Part shown: positions 34,475 to 42,481 of the stretch, piece by piece
Position numbering within the stretch: the first letter of the stretch is position 1
Layout of the letters: every line of letters begins with the position of its first letter
Assembly: GCA_007693605.1 (NCBI GenBank)
Contig: REDG01000042.1
Coordinates: forward strand, 1 to 42,804
DNA length: 42,804 bases
Source: Bradymonadales bacterium
GTDB taxonomy: Bacteria > Bdellovibrionota > UBA2394
Reading direction: 5' to 3'
Translations under genes and position numbers: made by a program
The notes under the pieces: generated by a model
The model's database searches: none
Told to the model about the DNA's origin: nothing
What the model saw: the letters and a program-made list of their open reading frames with translations, nothing else

Positions 34475-35128
34475 ATGCGGGTTGGGCCTCTATTGATTAC
34501 AGTCTTTTTTTTCGGAGTCATTAACGCAGACCAGGGCTACGCCTCTGAGATTTCAACGGAGGTGACTGCACGAGAGGCTAAAGTCGCTTCTCTGGGGGCT
34601 GAAGTCGCCGAACTAGAGGCCGAGTTTATGCAAAGCTATCGGGACTACCAAAAGCTCGTCCTCAGACATCGGGCTTTTTGGAGGAGTGTCAATGAGCTTC
34701 AGGAGTTTTATCGGAAGCACTTTGAACCACTGATTGAACAAGCGGCTAGGGATGGAAAAAAGAGAAGCTTCGATATGCTGCGGAACAAACTAAAGTTGTT
34801 TCTCACAAATGCTCCAGAGGAGGCCTCAAGAATGAGAAGCACACCAAAGGTGCCAGAGGCATGGTATCAAGAACCCGAACGAATCAACCGCCAATTTGAG
34901 GAACTTGAGCTTCAGATGAATCGACTTTACGAGGGCATTCAAGAACTGAAAGAGAGGGCTCAAAGCTCCCAACGAGAAACCGCTAAGGCCAAGAAAAGTC
35001 TTAAAGAGACAAGCCAAAGCCTACGCAATGAACTGAAACGCTTTCAAAAACATCTGACCGCCACCAAACAAGGCGCCCCCCACTGCACCGCCGCCATAAT
35101 CACCGTGACCTTGGAACAAGTGCGTTGA
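34475..35128 (+). CDS. exported coiled-coil protein, probably iron-regulated
   Basis: 217 residues. Signal peptide M-R-V-G-P-L-L-I-T-V-F-F-F-G, cut near Y-A-S-E. The rest is almost all helix with charged heptads: residues 30-70 (V-A-S-L-G-A-E-V-A-E-L-E-A-E-F) and 138-195 (long Glu/Lys/Gln-rich coiled coil). The tail A-P-H-C-T-A-A-I-I-T-V resembles that of the protein at 3992-4732. A Fur-like box lies 36 bases upstream and TTGACT sits at -35 distance. No siderophore or receptor gene adjoins; function unknown. Confidence 0.6.
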   Translation: MRVGPLLITVFFFGVINADQGYASEISTEVTAREAKVASLGAEVAELEAEFMQSYRDYQKLVLRHRAFWRSVNELQEFYRKHFEPLIEQAARDGKKRSFDMLRNKLKLFLTNAPEEASRMRSTPKVPEAWYQEPERINRQFEELELQMNRLYEGIQELKERAQSSQRETAKAKKSLKETSQSLRNELKRFQKHLTATKQGAPHCTAAIITVTLEQVR

Positions 35129-35152
35129 TCAAACTTAACTCAAGGACGAGGC

Positions 35153-36076
35153 TCAAAGCCCCAGTCCAAGATTTCCTACTGAGTCCGTGCATCTTGTGGG
35201 ACCCACCCCTTCCGTCGGATGCGCCAGATCGGCAGGTCGGATCAAAGAACTAAGAAGCTCTCCACTATCCTGCCACCATGTCGAACTCTGAGGCTCTGCC
35301 GTCAGCTGGGGCGAGTGGTTCATCGCCTTCCAAAATTCCTGGGGTCCACGCATGATCTGAGTCAAAAGATAGCCAATCCGAAGCATGCGAGAGGCGAAAG
35401 AAGTTCGCACACCAAGATAAATAAGGGGAGTACTCGCCATGATAAGGAGAGTGGTAACTATTGCACCGATAAACATCGGCCGAGACCCCCATGAATAGCC
35501 GGGGTCAAGGGCAACAGAAGCAACGGTTCCAAGCAACATCCCAGCAAAAGGGGTCAAAATCAGGGTAAGAGCGATGACCCCATGGTTCTCAGGATCCTTC
35601 AGCTCCCCGAAAGCCGACAGACCAAGATATTGCGCCAGCTCAGAGGAAAGTCCGGTACTCGCGTCCCGCATGCCTGCCACAAAGTCCAAGGGCCTTGTCT
35701 CGAACACAGTAGGATTTGAGGAGCCGACATCCTTGAAACCGCCGAATTCCTCGTACACCCCATTGATAAGCACAGAAACTCTCTCTTCAGTCCTTGCAAT
35801 CAACCGATCATAATCGGTTCGCAGTTCTAGCGCCTTTTGCTCCGAAATCGATCCCTCATTCCAAAGCTGAGCAACACGATCGCTGAAGGCCAGCCAATCA
35901 GCTCGCAACTCCTCAATTTCCCGAGGCAGAGGGCCTTGCTCCTCTTCCTCTAGAGCTGTCCCCTGAACGATGGGCCCATTCTCCTCAGCACCAAGCGACC
36001 CAATCGCCAGAATGAAGGCGAGAAAGACCGGAAGACCTAAATTCTTAAAGAGTTTTTCTCGTCTAGTTAAATTCAA
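35153..36076 (-). CDS. membrane protein of unknown function
   Basis: About 307 residues from TTG 36076, preferred because AAGGA lies seven bases upstream and it leaves a clean signal-like start (N-L-T-R-R-E-K-L-F-K, then hydrophobic); the frame is open to GTG 36121. Two further membrane helices at about 167-191 and 201-224 in this numbering. The region between is acidic and helical (E-E-E-E-Q-G-P-L-P-R-E-I). Unknown family. Convergent with the coiled-coil gene, 24 bases apart. Confidence 0.6.
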   Translation of the reverse strand: MNLTRREKLFKNLGLPVFLAFILAIGSLGAEENGPIVQGTALEEEEQGPLPREIEELRADWLAFSDRVAQLWNEGSISEQKALELRTDYDRLIARTEERVSVLINGVYEEFGGFKDVGSSNPTVFETRPLDFVAGMRDASTGLSSELAQYLGLSAFGELKDPENHGVIALTLILTPFAGMLLGTVASVALDPGYSWGSRPMFIGAIVTTLLIMASTPLIYLGVRTSFASRMLRIGYLLTQIMRGPQEFWKAMNHSPQLTAEPQSSTWWQDSGELLSSLIRPADLAHPTEGVGPTRCTDSVGNLGLGL

Positions 36077-36121
36077 ACCACAATCCTTCTCGTCTCGAAC
36101 ACACGCCTGCGCAGACTCCAC

Positions 36122-36741
36122 AGATCCAAGCTAATCTGGCTGGCTGGAGAGGCCTTAGCATGTGAAGAAGGAGGCTTCAAGGCCATTTACCCGCAATGCG
36201 GCCACCACGGCCCTAGAGGGTACCAAGCCCCCCAAAAAGAGAGATCTGTCAGTATCGGAGCGGAAGTCGTTTTACTCAGGAATGGGTTGTGTCTGTCGCC
36301 TGTTCCTCAAAAAATAAAAATGAGTTTTTAGAGGACTCAGTCCCATTTTTCTGGAGCCCAGTTCTGCTCGAAAACTGGGGAAGGCATTCACTGCCGGAGC
36401 GGAAGTGATTTTTCTGATAAACGAGATCTTGCTGCCTATTTGTTCTTCTAAAAAATGAAAGTTTAAACTTCCATGACTTTGGACCCGTTCATTTTTTGAA
36501 CGGCCACCCCCTCGTTCCTCCCCAAAAAATAAAAATAAGTTTTTAAGGGACTTATTTTTATTTTTTTGTTGACGGGTTTTTCTAAGCACTATTTTTAATC
36601 TCACAAATCAAATCAGAAAGCGGGTTTCAATCGTTCTGGCTTTTGTTCTGTAAGCTTGCTCCCAATCTGAAATAAAAAAATCCAAATGCATGGCAATGCG
36701 GCTTATAGAGCGAAGATGCGGCAGCCAAAAAAGTTCATGTT
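36122..36741 (+). promoter_or_regulatory. 620-base leader of the second HNH gene, with repeats and hairpins
   Basis: No gene is supported (a 110-codon frame on the minus strand is Lys/Phe-rich noise). It contains CGGAGCGGAAGT twice (36256-36267, 36395-36406), a stem-loop relative at about 36317-36350, a CCGTTC/GAACGG hairpin (36485-36503), the stem-loop at 36532-36558, then TTGACG and TATTTT 15 bases apart (36569-36595). From there to the ATG it parallels the leader of copy A. Confidence 0.6.
36532..36558 (+). repeat. stem-loop of the HNH leader, second locus
   Basis: Stem AAAATAAGT / ACTTATTTT with loop TTTTAAGGG, immediately before the TTGACG element. A related, less perfect copy starts at 36317 (AAAATGAGT, TTTTAGAGG, ACTCA). 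Loop orientation is opposite to that of the copy A locus. Confidence 0.7.
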
Positions 36742-37926
36742 ATGCTCAAGCCTATGAAAGATATGAACTTTGAAGAAAACTCTGTTGAAGACCAGGCACT
36801 TCCCTTGAATCTACAAAAACTAGCCTCAAAAGACCTGCTTCTCTATACGCAAAAACTCGCGGCCTCAGAGAGAAAAATCTATGCCGCCGTGATTGAAGCC
36901 CTGGAAGAGATCGAAAGGCGAAAGCTCTATCTTGCCAAGGGCTACTCTTCTCTTTTTCTGTTTTGCACAGAAGTCTTAAAGTATTCCGCCGGAGCGGCAC
37001 AAAGAAGAATTGAGAGCATGCGGCTGATTAAGAATTTCCCGAGGGCTCAGAAGACAGAAGTTAAGACTAAACTCCAGAAGGGAAGCCTCTCTCTTTCTCA
37101 TCTCAGTCAGGTCTCTAAGGCCCTTCGGTCTCTCCCGCCCCAGAGCTGTCATGAAAAAATGCAGCTACTGTCTCGGATTGAAAACACGACTCAAAGGGAG
37201 TGTGAGCGAAAACTGATTGAAGCCGGGGTGCCAGAGATCAAAAAGCGAGAAGATTTTCGAGTGGTCTCAGAGTCCAGTTATCGCCTATCGGTCACGGTGG
37301 ATGAAGAAACCAAGGTGCTTTTGGAGAAATTCATGGCGTTAACCGCTCATCAAAACCCTTGGGGCAGTAAAGAAAGAGCCATAAAGATCGCCTTAGATTT
37401 GGCTCTTCGAGAAGTGGAGAAGAGGAAGTTTGGAGTGAGGGGGGAGAAGTCTGGAGATTCAACGAAAGAAGACTTTCAAGCAAGGGCTGGGGAAGGAGCG
37501 TTGAGAGAAACGGGCAGCTCTTCAGGGGCGAGTGCCTCGGTGGAAGTAAAATCGAGTATTTCTGAGAAGGGGAAAACTTGGGGCATCAAATCTGAGAATC
37601 TGGAGAGCAGTCGGGTGCAGGCTGCTTCCGCTACGGAATTTGTTTCAGCCGCTGGCGGCGAAGGGGTGAAACTTGGGACTAAAGGGAAGCGAAGTCGGCA
37701 TATTCCAAAATCTGTGCGAGCGGAGGTGTGGAAGAGAGATGCTGGGGCTTGTGTTTTTGTGGAGCCAAGGACGGGAAGGCCCTGTGGTTCGAGCTTTGGG
37801 CTGGAGTGGGATCATATATTGGAGTTTTCGAGAGGGGGAGAGTCGAGCGAAGGAAATCTTCGGCTGCTTTGTCGGCAGCACAATAATCGACGGAGTTGCT
37901 GGGAGAGGGAGCCGCCAGAGCTATAG
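36742..37926 (+). CDS. DUF222/13E12-like HNH endonuclease, copy B
   Basis: 394 residues, close paralogue of the gene at 12487. The DUF222-like part (about 30-235) is nearly the same; the linker (about 236-325) is longer and different (Ser/Gly/Glu-rich), with S-A-T-E coded by TTCCGCTACGGAA at the same relative place. HNH domain intact: K-S-V-R-A-E-V-W-K-R-D, paired Cys, L-E-W-D-H, F-S-R-G-G, N-L-R-L-L-C-R-Q-H-N-N. The same M-L-K-P-M-K-D-M-N start. The leader is conserved too, so the copied unit includes the promoter. Homology ends just after the stop codon. Confidence 0.85.
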   Translation: MLKPMKDMNFEENSVEDQALPLNLQKLASKDLLLYTQKLAASERKIYAAVIEALEEIERRKLYLAKGYSSLFLFCTEVLKYSAGAAQRRIESMRLIKNFPRAQKTEVKTKLQKGSLSLSHLSQVSKALRSLPPQSCHEKMQLLSRIENTTQRECERKLIEAGVPEIKKREDFRVVSESSYRLSVTVDEETKVLLEKFMALTAHQNPWGSKERAIKIALDLALREVEKRKFGVRGEKSGDSTKEDFQARAGEGALRETGSSSGASASVEVKSSISEKGKTWGIKSENLESSRVQAASATEFVSAAGGEGVKLGTKGKRSRHIPKSVRAEVWKRDAGACVFVEPRTGRPCGSSFGLEWDHILEFSRGGESSEGNLRLLCRQHNNRRSCWEREPPEL

Positions 37927-38051
37927 GACGAGCCCCATGCCCGATCTCTGGCTTGTGAGGGAGGTTGAGAAGAGGGCCGGCTTTGTGCGAGTCGAAAGGG
38001 TTTGGGTTATTTGAGCTTGATTTTGGGGGATTGTGGCCAAAGTCTGGGTTC

Positions 38052-38169
38052 GGGAGTGGGAATAGGGGTCCAGATGCGCGAAGGCAAGAAACGAAGCAGC
38101 CATTCTCAAACCATGTCGACCGAAGGTCGACCTGAAACGAGGGGCAGATGGGCCTTTAGCGACACTCCC
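38052..38169. repeat. dispersed palindromic repeat, copy 3
   Basis: Begins GGGAGTGGGAATAGGGGTCC and ends GGGCCTTTAGCGACACTCCC, matching the arms of copies 1 and 2. The inner part differs: it has its own small palindrome GTCGACCGAAGGTCGAC. It lies 125 bases after HNH copy B. Confidence 0.8.
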
Positions 38170-38348
38170 TTTGGGCTTAATTTTTGCGGGGTGGGGCGTA
38201 AAACTGACAAAAAGTGTCGATGAGGGTCAAAGTTTGGCTTTTTGCGTCAAAATTTGTCACTAAAAGTGGTTGGGTTTATCTGGCGAAAATTTAGAATAGT
38301 AGAGGGAATCGGAGCACTTAGAGCAAGTAGAGGCTGGGGCGAAAGCTT

Positions 38349-38364
38349 TGGCACAACTTCTGCT
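38349..38364 (+). promoter_or_regulatory. sigma-54 promoter of pilA
   Basis: TGGCACAACTTCTGCT has the -24 GG and -12 GC exactly ten bases apart and matches TGGCAC-N5-TTGCA closely. It is 118 bases before the pilin ATG. The RpoN/PilR pair drives pilA in Myxococcus and Pseudomonas, so PilR control is likely, by analogy. Confidence 0.75.
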
Positions 38365-38481
38365 TTCTTTGGGAGTGTCTGAGTCGGATGGGAGAGTTCT
38401 CATTCGATATTGAAACAAAAATATCAATAACGAAGAGAACTCGTTTTTGAGAGAAAACAGTCTGAGTGGAGGAATCGTTTA

Positions 38482-39087
38482 ATGAAATTAAAAAACAAAA
38501 AAGGCTTTACCTTGATCGAGCTGATGATCGTTGTCGCGATTATCGGTATTCTTGCGGCGGTCGCAATCCCCGCATTCTTAAATTATATTGCACGAAGTAA
38601 AACAGCTGAAACTAGTCTGATGTTGAAGAATGTCGCGGAGTCGAATGTGGGCTTTTTTACACGGCCCAGAATTGACCCTGATGAAGGTACTGAACTGGAG
38701 TCCTGTTTTCTAACTGTAGATGCTGAACCGCGAGGAGGTGGGCCTGGACGAAACCGACGGCCTTGGGGTGGCAACGAGCACTTCAACTACCTTGGAGTTT
38801 CGTCTGCAAGTCCTGTTTACTTTTCCTATGGGGTTGCCCAAACTGATGCGGCTTTGGAATACAACGATGAAAACTGGGACTACGCCAGTGTAACGGACGG
38901 ACCCGGTGCTTGCGACGATGTTGTGGGAGAGCCGGAAGGTGAGGGTTCTGGAATTGCAGCCGCCGCTTATGCCACAGGAAACCTCAAGGGAGGTGGTGAG
39001 GCTTACTCTCTATTCCTGAGACATTTGCGTGTTACAAACGGTCTTCCCTCTGCTGACGGCGTCATTGTCTACGGAGAGCTAAACTAA
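38482..39087 (+). CDS. pilA: type IV pilin major subunit
   Basis: 201 residues. Class III signal: short basic leader M-K-L-K-N-K-K-G, cut after Gly8, then F-T-L-I-E with Glu at mature position 5, followed by the hydrophobic helix to about residue 36. Cys75 and Cys144 could form the D-region disulfide loop, though the loop would be unusually long. The middle is Gly/Arg-rich and acidic, unlike standard pilins. GGAGGA lies eight bases before the ATG. A strong terminator follows. It assembles into type IV pili used for adhesion and, in predatory relatives, prey entry. The adjacent STT3-like and DPM1-like genes may glycosylate surface proteins, possibly this pilin. Confidence 0.9.
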   Translation: MKLKNKKGFTLIELMIVVAIIGILAAVAIPAFLNYIARSKTAETSLMLKNVAESNVGFFTRPRIDPDEGTELESCFLTVDAEPRGGGPGRNRRPWGGNEHFNYLGVSSASPVYFSYGVAQTDAALEYNDENWDYASVTDGPGACDDVVGEPEGEGSGIAAAAYATGNLKGGGEAYSLFLRHLRVTNGLPSADGVIVYGELN

Positions 39088-39118
39088 GACCTAAAGAGAT
39101 CTTAACTTCAATTCTTAA

Positions 39119-39147
39119 AACCCCCCGCCAATGGCGGGGGGTTTTTT
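39119..39147 (+). terminator. rho-independent terminator after pilA
   Basis: CCCCCCGCC and GGCGGGGGG pair around AAT, followed by TTTTTT. AAAA before the stem gives a weaker T-run on the other strand for the convergent STT3-like gene. Confidence 0.92.
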
Positions 39148-39231
39148 ATGGGCTCCAGCCTATATGTAGTAGGATGCTATCTATAGTTCAGGCAGCCGTC
39201 CGAAAGTGTGGGATCAAAACGGCAAGACTGC

Positions 39232-41118
39232 CTAGTGCGCCTTGCTCCAAAGCCTGAAGTGAGAGAATTGGGGGTGGTCTTGAGTGACGGCTTCGAGCAG
39301 GGGCTTGAAGCTCGAGTCAGAGAAATCGTCTTGACCGAACAAGAGTCGAAGCCATGCGAAATCTTCGAGTAGGCGATCCAATCGAAACTGGGCGGCCCCG
39401 GCCTCCCCTTCTTTGAAACGATAAGTTGAGGTGTCTAGACCTCTGGCGTCTAGCATGGCTAGAAACAGTGGCACTTCGTCGGCCAACCAAACTCCGCGCA
39501 CTCGCAGCTCTAAGATGGCAGTCTCGAGCTCTTCCGCCTCTCGAATCCGTCGTAAGTCTTGGTCTCGCCTCATCGCGCCTGCATGGAAATACGAATTAGA
39601 GATCACTCCGTATCCGGTCAGATACTGAATCGCATGCCCCCAATTGGTTGGCACCCAAAATGCCTCCTCTACTTGCTCTGGCTCCCCGAGTCGCGTCCAA
39701 GCCTCTTCGGCTGAAATCTCCCAGGCCTGAAGACTGCCCTCCAGCAGTGCGAAGTCTTGGCGCCTGACAAAATCCCAGCCTGTGGGATAACCTCCATGAA
39801 TCACCGGCAGAAATAAAAGCCCAAGCCAACACGCCTTTAAAGACAGCTGAAGTCTCCGATCCAAAAACTTCCCAGTCTCTAACAAAAACCTTAAGAGCCA
39901 AAAGGAAGCCAAAACAAAACTGAAGAAAAAAAGCGCGCTGAATCTCTTTTGAGCGATACCCGGAATCAGCAAAAGAGCAAAATAGATCCAGAAGGCCTGC
40001 TCCATCAGAGACCAGCGCCGAAAATAAACAAATGCCAGAGGCAGTAAGGGCAGCAAAAACAAAAGGGGACCAAAGTTCGACCAGATAAAGCCAAGACCAA
40101 ATTGATCGAAATGATAAAAGATCGGCGAAGCCTCCCCCACAAACTGAAGCACCCCCCGGCCTGAGAAAACATAATTCAAGGCTCTCTCAAAAGAGGCGCC
40201 CAGCATCGGCCAAAAGGCCCAAACTCCCACTCCCAACAAGATGAAAAAAACAAGTCGCGTTCGCCCAAAACCTGGCATGAGCGCCAGCAATATCAGACTA
40301 AGCCCCGCCAAGCTGCCAAGATGAAAAAATGAGGGCTGCAAAATACTGATCGCCTCTTGGTTCGCCCAAAAGACTCGTAGACCGGCGATCAAAAAAACGC
40401 CCGCACAAAGCCCTGCACTGGCCCAGATAAAGGGCGCCCGGTGTTTCTCTGAAAATGAAAGCCAAGCCGTGCTCAACAAATAGGCCCCCAGCACAAAAAG
40501 CAAAGAACTCGAAAAAAGGAGGCCGAAGCTCAAGCCAAAAGCTCCCAAAGCCAGCGCTCGAAACGACAAATCTCCCTTGGCCTGTTTCAGCACAAGCCAC
40601 AGAGCGAAGAGGCTCCACAGAATCTCCATATGATGATGATCAACCTGACCCAAGGCGCTATAGCGCACCAATAAAGGGCTTAAACCAGTAACCCAGGCCA
40701 CGGCTTTGGCCATCCAGGCCTCTTCAAAAAACAACTTGGCGATATGATAGGCCAGAATCACGGTAACAACTCCGATGAAGACCGTGATCAGACTCGCCCC
40801 CCACTCAAGCGCATGATAGTCAGAGACGCCAAAGATTTTCAAAGGAATGCCATACAAGAAAAGCATGCCCTCGGGCCAATCGACCGGACCGCCGGTCGGC
40901 CAATCGGCAGTCGGATCAAAACGCATAATTTCAGGAAAGTTTTGAAGAAAGTGCGCAAGTCTTCTTAGATGATAGTAACTGTCCGCATCGTAAAAGGATA
41001 AATGCCCTGAAAGACCCGTGGTGACAAAAGACCAATTGCTAAGCCTCGCCCAAAGAGAAGCCCCTAAAACCGAGAACCAAAAGAAAGCCGAGGAAGCAAA
41101 AAGTTTCTGGCAACGCAA
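39232..41118 (-). CDS. STT3/PglB-like membrane oligosaccharyltransferase
   Basis: 628 residues from TTG 41118 (GGGGAAG six bases upstream). About 12 hydrophobic segments. Family marks: D-A-D-S-Y-Y-H-L-R at 44-52 (first external loop, metal site), G-Q-V-D-H-H-H-M-E at 157-165. The usual W-W-D-Y-G motif is replaced by T-N-W-G-H near residue 490, in the same order and followed by a similar Y-L-T-G-Y-G-V-I-S-N. So it is a divergent STT3 that may or may not still recognise Asn-x-Ser/Thr. It probably moves a lipid-linked glycan onto a periplasmic protein. Convergent with pilA; 69 bases after the DPM1-like gene on the same strand. Confidence 0.8.
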   Translation of the reverse strand: MRCQKLFASSAFFWFSVLGASLWARLSNWSFVTTGLSGHLSFYDADSYYHLRRLAHFLQNFPEIMRFDPTADWPTGGPVDWPEGMLFLYGIPLKIFGVSDYHALEWGASLITVFIGVVTVILAYHIAKLFFEEAWMAKAVAWVTGLSPLLVRYSALGQVDHHHMEILWSLFALWLVLKQAKGDLSFRALALGAFGLSFGLLFSSSLLFVLGAYLLSTAWLSFSEKHRAPFIWASAGLCAGVFLIAGLRVFWANQEAISILQPSFFHLGSLAGLSLILLALMPGFGRTRLVFFILLGVGVWAFWPMLGASFERALNYVFSGRGVLQFVGEASPIFYHFDQFGLGFIWSNFGPLLFLLPLLPLAFVYFRRWSLMEQAFWIYFALLLIPGIAQKRFSALFFFSFVLASFWLLRFLLETGKFLDRRLQLSLKACWLGLLFLPVIHGGYPTGWDFVRRQDFALLEGSLQAWEISAEEAWTRLGEPEQVEEAFWVPTNWGHAIQYLTGYGVISNSYFHAGAMRRDQDLRRIREAEELETAILELRVRGVWLADEVPLFLAMLDARGLDTSTYRFKEGEAGAAQFRLDRLLEDFAWLRLLFGQDDFSDSSFKPLLEAVTQDHPQFSHFRLWSKAH

Positions 41119-41187
41119 ATCAGCTTCCCCAAGATTTAAAAGACTCGGCCCGTTGAAAAAGCTCTACTGAAATGGAACCTTTCATTT

Positions 41188-42252
41188 TTAAGTCGACTCC
41201 CGAGAGGCCTTCGAAAGCAAAATCGAGACAAAGAAGGAGGAAAAAAAGATCTGAATGCCGAGGGCAACGAGTGCAAAGCCTAAGATCAAACTTCTGAGAT
41301 CAACTCCCTGCAAAACCAGAACACCAGCCCCAAAAACGCCGAGGCTGCCTAGAATGCCGTATTCTAACCGAAAGCTTTCAATGAAGCGGGCAAATCCACG
41401 GTCCACCAAAAAGGAGTCCGACACCCAAAGAAAGGTTTTCGCCATCAGCCCGAAGCTCAAGACCTGAAACGAACTGATCAAAACAAAACTTCCCATCACT
41501 TGATAGCCAAATCGAGGCGACCAGAAGCACCAAGCACTCACAGCGAGGCCCAACAAGGCGGGCAAGACGAAAAGAGAGAAAGGGGCGCAATAGAGAATAA
41601 ACCGCAGGTGTCGCCAGCCGTCTCGAAAGGTTCGAAGCTTGGCGACGCCACCGCCTCTTTTACGAAGTTTGATAGGGGCTTCGACAAACTTCAGACCTGC
41701 CTTCTGAGCATGAATCACCATCTCGCTCGCAAACTCCATCCCAGGAGAGCGCAAATTCATTTTTTCTAGACAGGACTTCTTAAAAGCCCGAAGCCCGCAA
41801 TTGATATCACTTAGCCGAGTGCCAAAGATCAGATTGAGAAAGCCCGTCAAAAGTGGAGTGCCAAATTTTTGATGGAGCCAGGGCATCGCTCCCTTTTCAA
41901 TTTTTCCTCTTAAGCGACTGCCAATCGCAAAATCGGCGTCTTCTTCTCGAAGTTTTTCGACTAAACGCTTGGCGTCATGAAAGTCATAGCTTAGGTCAGC
42001 ATCTCCCATAATTAAGATGTCGGCTTGAGCCTCTTGAAAACCCCTGAGAATCGCCGAGCCATAGCCTCGACGCCGCTCTTGAATCACTTTCGCTCCGGCG
42101 GCTTTGGCCAACTCAAAAGACCGGTCGGTCGAGCCGTTGTCGACGACAATGATTTCATCAGATTCTGAAGGAAAAGCCTCTCTGGCCTCACGAACACAGG
42201 CCTCAATCGTCTCTTCTTCATTTAAACAAGGAATGACCACACTTACAGACAT
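41188..42252 (-). CDS. DPM1-like polyprenyl-phosphate glycosyltransferase (GT2)
   Basis: 354 residues. GT-A domain 1-215: V-V-I-P-C-L-N-E-E, D-N-G-S-T-D, G-D-A-D-L-S-Y-D with the metal-binding D-x-D (84-86), and G-S-R-L-R-G. C-terminal membrane part of about four helices (225-350). Such enzymes make polyprenyl-phosphate-linked sugars, the donors for membrane glycosyltransferases. It lies in tandem with the STT3-like gene, so a joint role in glycan transfer is likely. A TATAAT -10 overlaps its start region (42261-42266). Confidence 0.88.
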   Translation of the reverse strand: MSVSVVIPCLNEEETIEACVREAREAFPSESDEIIVVDNGSTDRSFELAKAAGAKVIQERRRGYGSAILRGFQEAQADILIMGDADLSYDFHDAKRLVEKLREEDADFAIGSRLRGKIEKGAMPWLHQKFGTPLLTGFLNLIFGTRLSDINCGLRAFKKSCLEKMNLRSPGMEFASEMVIHAQKAGLKFVEAPIKLRKRGGGVAKLRTFRDGWRHLRFILYCAPFSLFVLPALLGLAVSAWCFWSPRFGYQVMGSFVLISSFQVLSFGLMAKTFLWVSDSFLVDRGFARFIESFRLEYGILGSLGVFGAGVLVLQGVDLRSLILGFALVALGIQIFFSSFFVSILLSKASREST

Positions 42253-42260
42253 GAGAACCT

Positions 42261-42266
42261 ATTATA
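42261..42266 (-). promoter_or_regulatory. -10 promoter element of the GT2 gene
   Basis: The minus strand reads TATAAT nine bases before the ATG, with TTGAGT about 19 bases further upstream. If used, the message would be nearly leaderless. Confidence 0.4.
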
Positions 42267-42280
42267 GTCAGTTGTCCCCC

Positions 42281-42481
42281 CTAAGACTCAAGGCGAATCT
42301 CTGATTTTGGGACTGGAGCCGCATGTGAATAGAGCTGAGGATCCACTTGTCTGCTTTGAATCGACAGTGAAGCGATCATCTGCTTCCGGAGTCTTGGCAC
42401 ATCAATTCCCTCTTTTTCACTAATCGCTCGAAGATTTTGATCGAGCGCAGATAGAAAAGCGGCTGGCGTTTTATATCTCAT
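42281..42481 (-). pseudogene. truncated AbiEii-like toxin
   Basis: 66 residues from the ATG at 42481, overlapping the antitoxin stop (ATGA). The start M-R-Y-K-T-P-A-A-F-L-S-A-L-D-Q-N-L, then I-D-V-P-R-L-R-K-Q-M, matches the N-terminus of AbiEii nucleotidyltransferase toxins, normally 250-300 residues. Here the frame leaves the family after about 36 residues and stops at 66, without the G-S-x10-D-x-D catalytic motif. It is therefore a remnant, or a short protein derived from the toxin N-terminus. Confidence 0.65.

Larger units (their letters stand above)
37927..38481 (+). other. intergenic region: palindromic repeat and pilA control region
   Basis: 555 bases without a gene. It holds repeat copy 3 (38052-38169), an inverted TGACAAA / TTTGTCA pair (38205-38211, 38253-38259) about 90-145 bases before a sigma-54-type promoter (38349-38364), a small TATTGA / TCAATA hairpin near 38409, and the pilA ribosome site GGAGGA. 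Confidence 0.7.

Noticed and set aside
36272-36604. 110-codon minus-strand frame before HNH copy B
   Set aside because: Low-complexity Lys/Phe/Arg reading of A/T-rich repeats and hairpins; runs through the likely promoter; no ribosome site.
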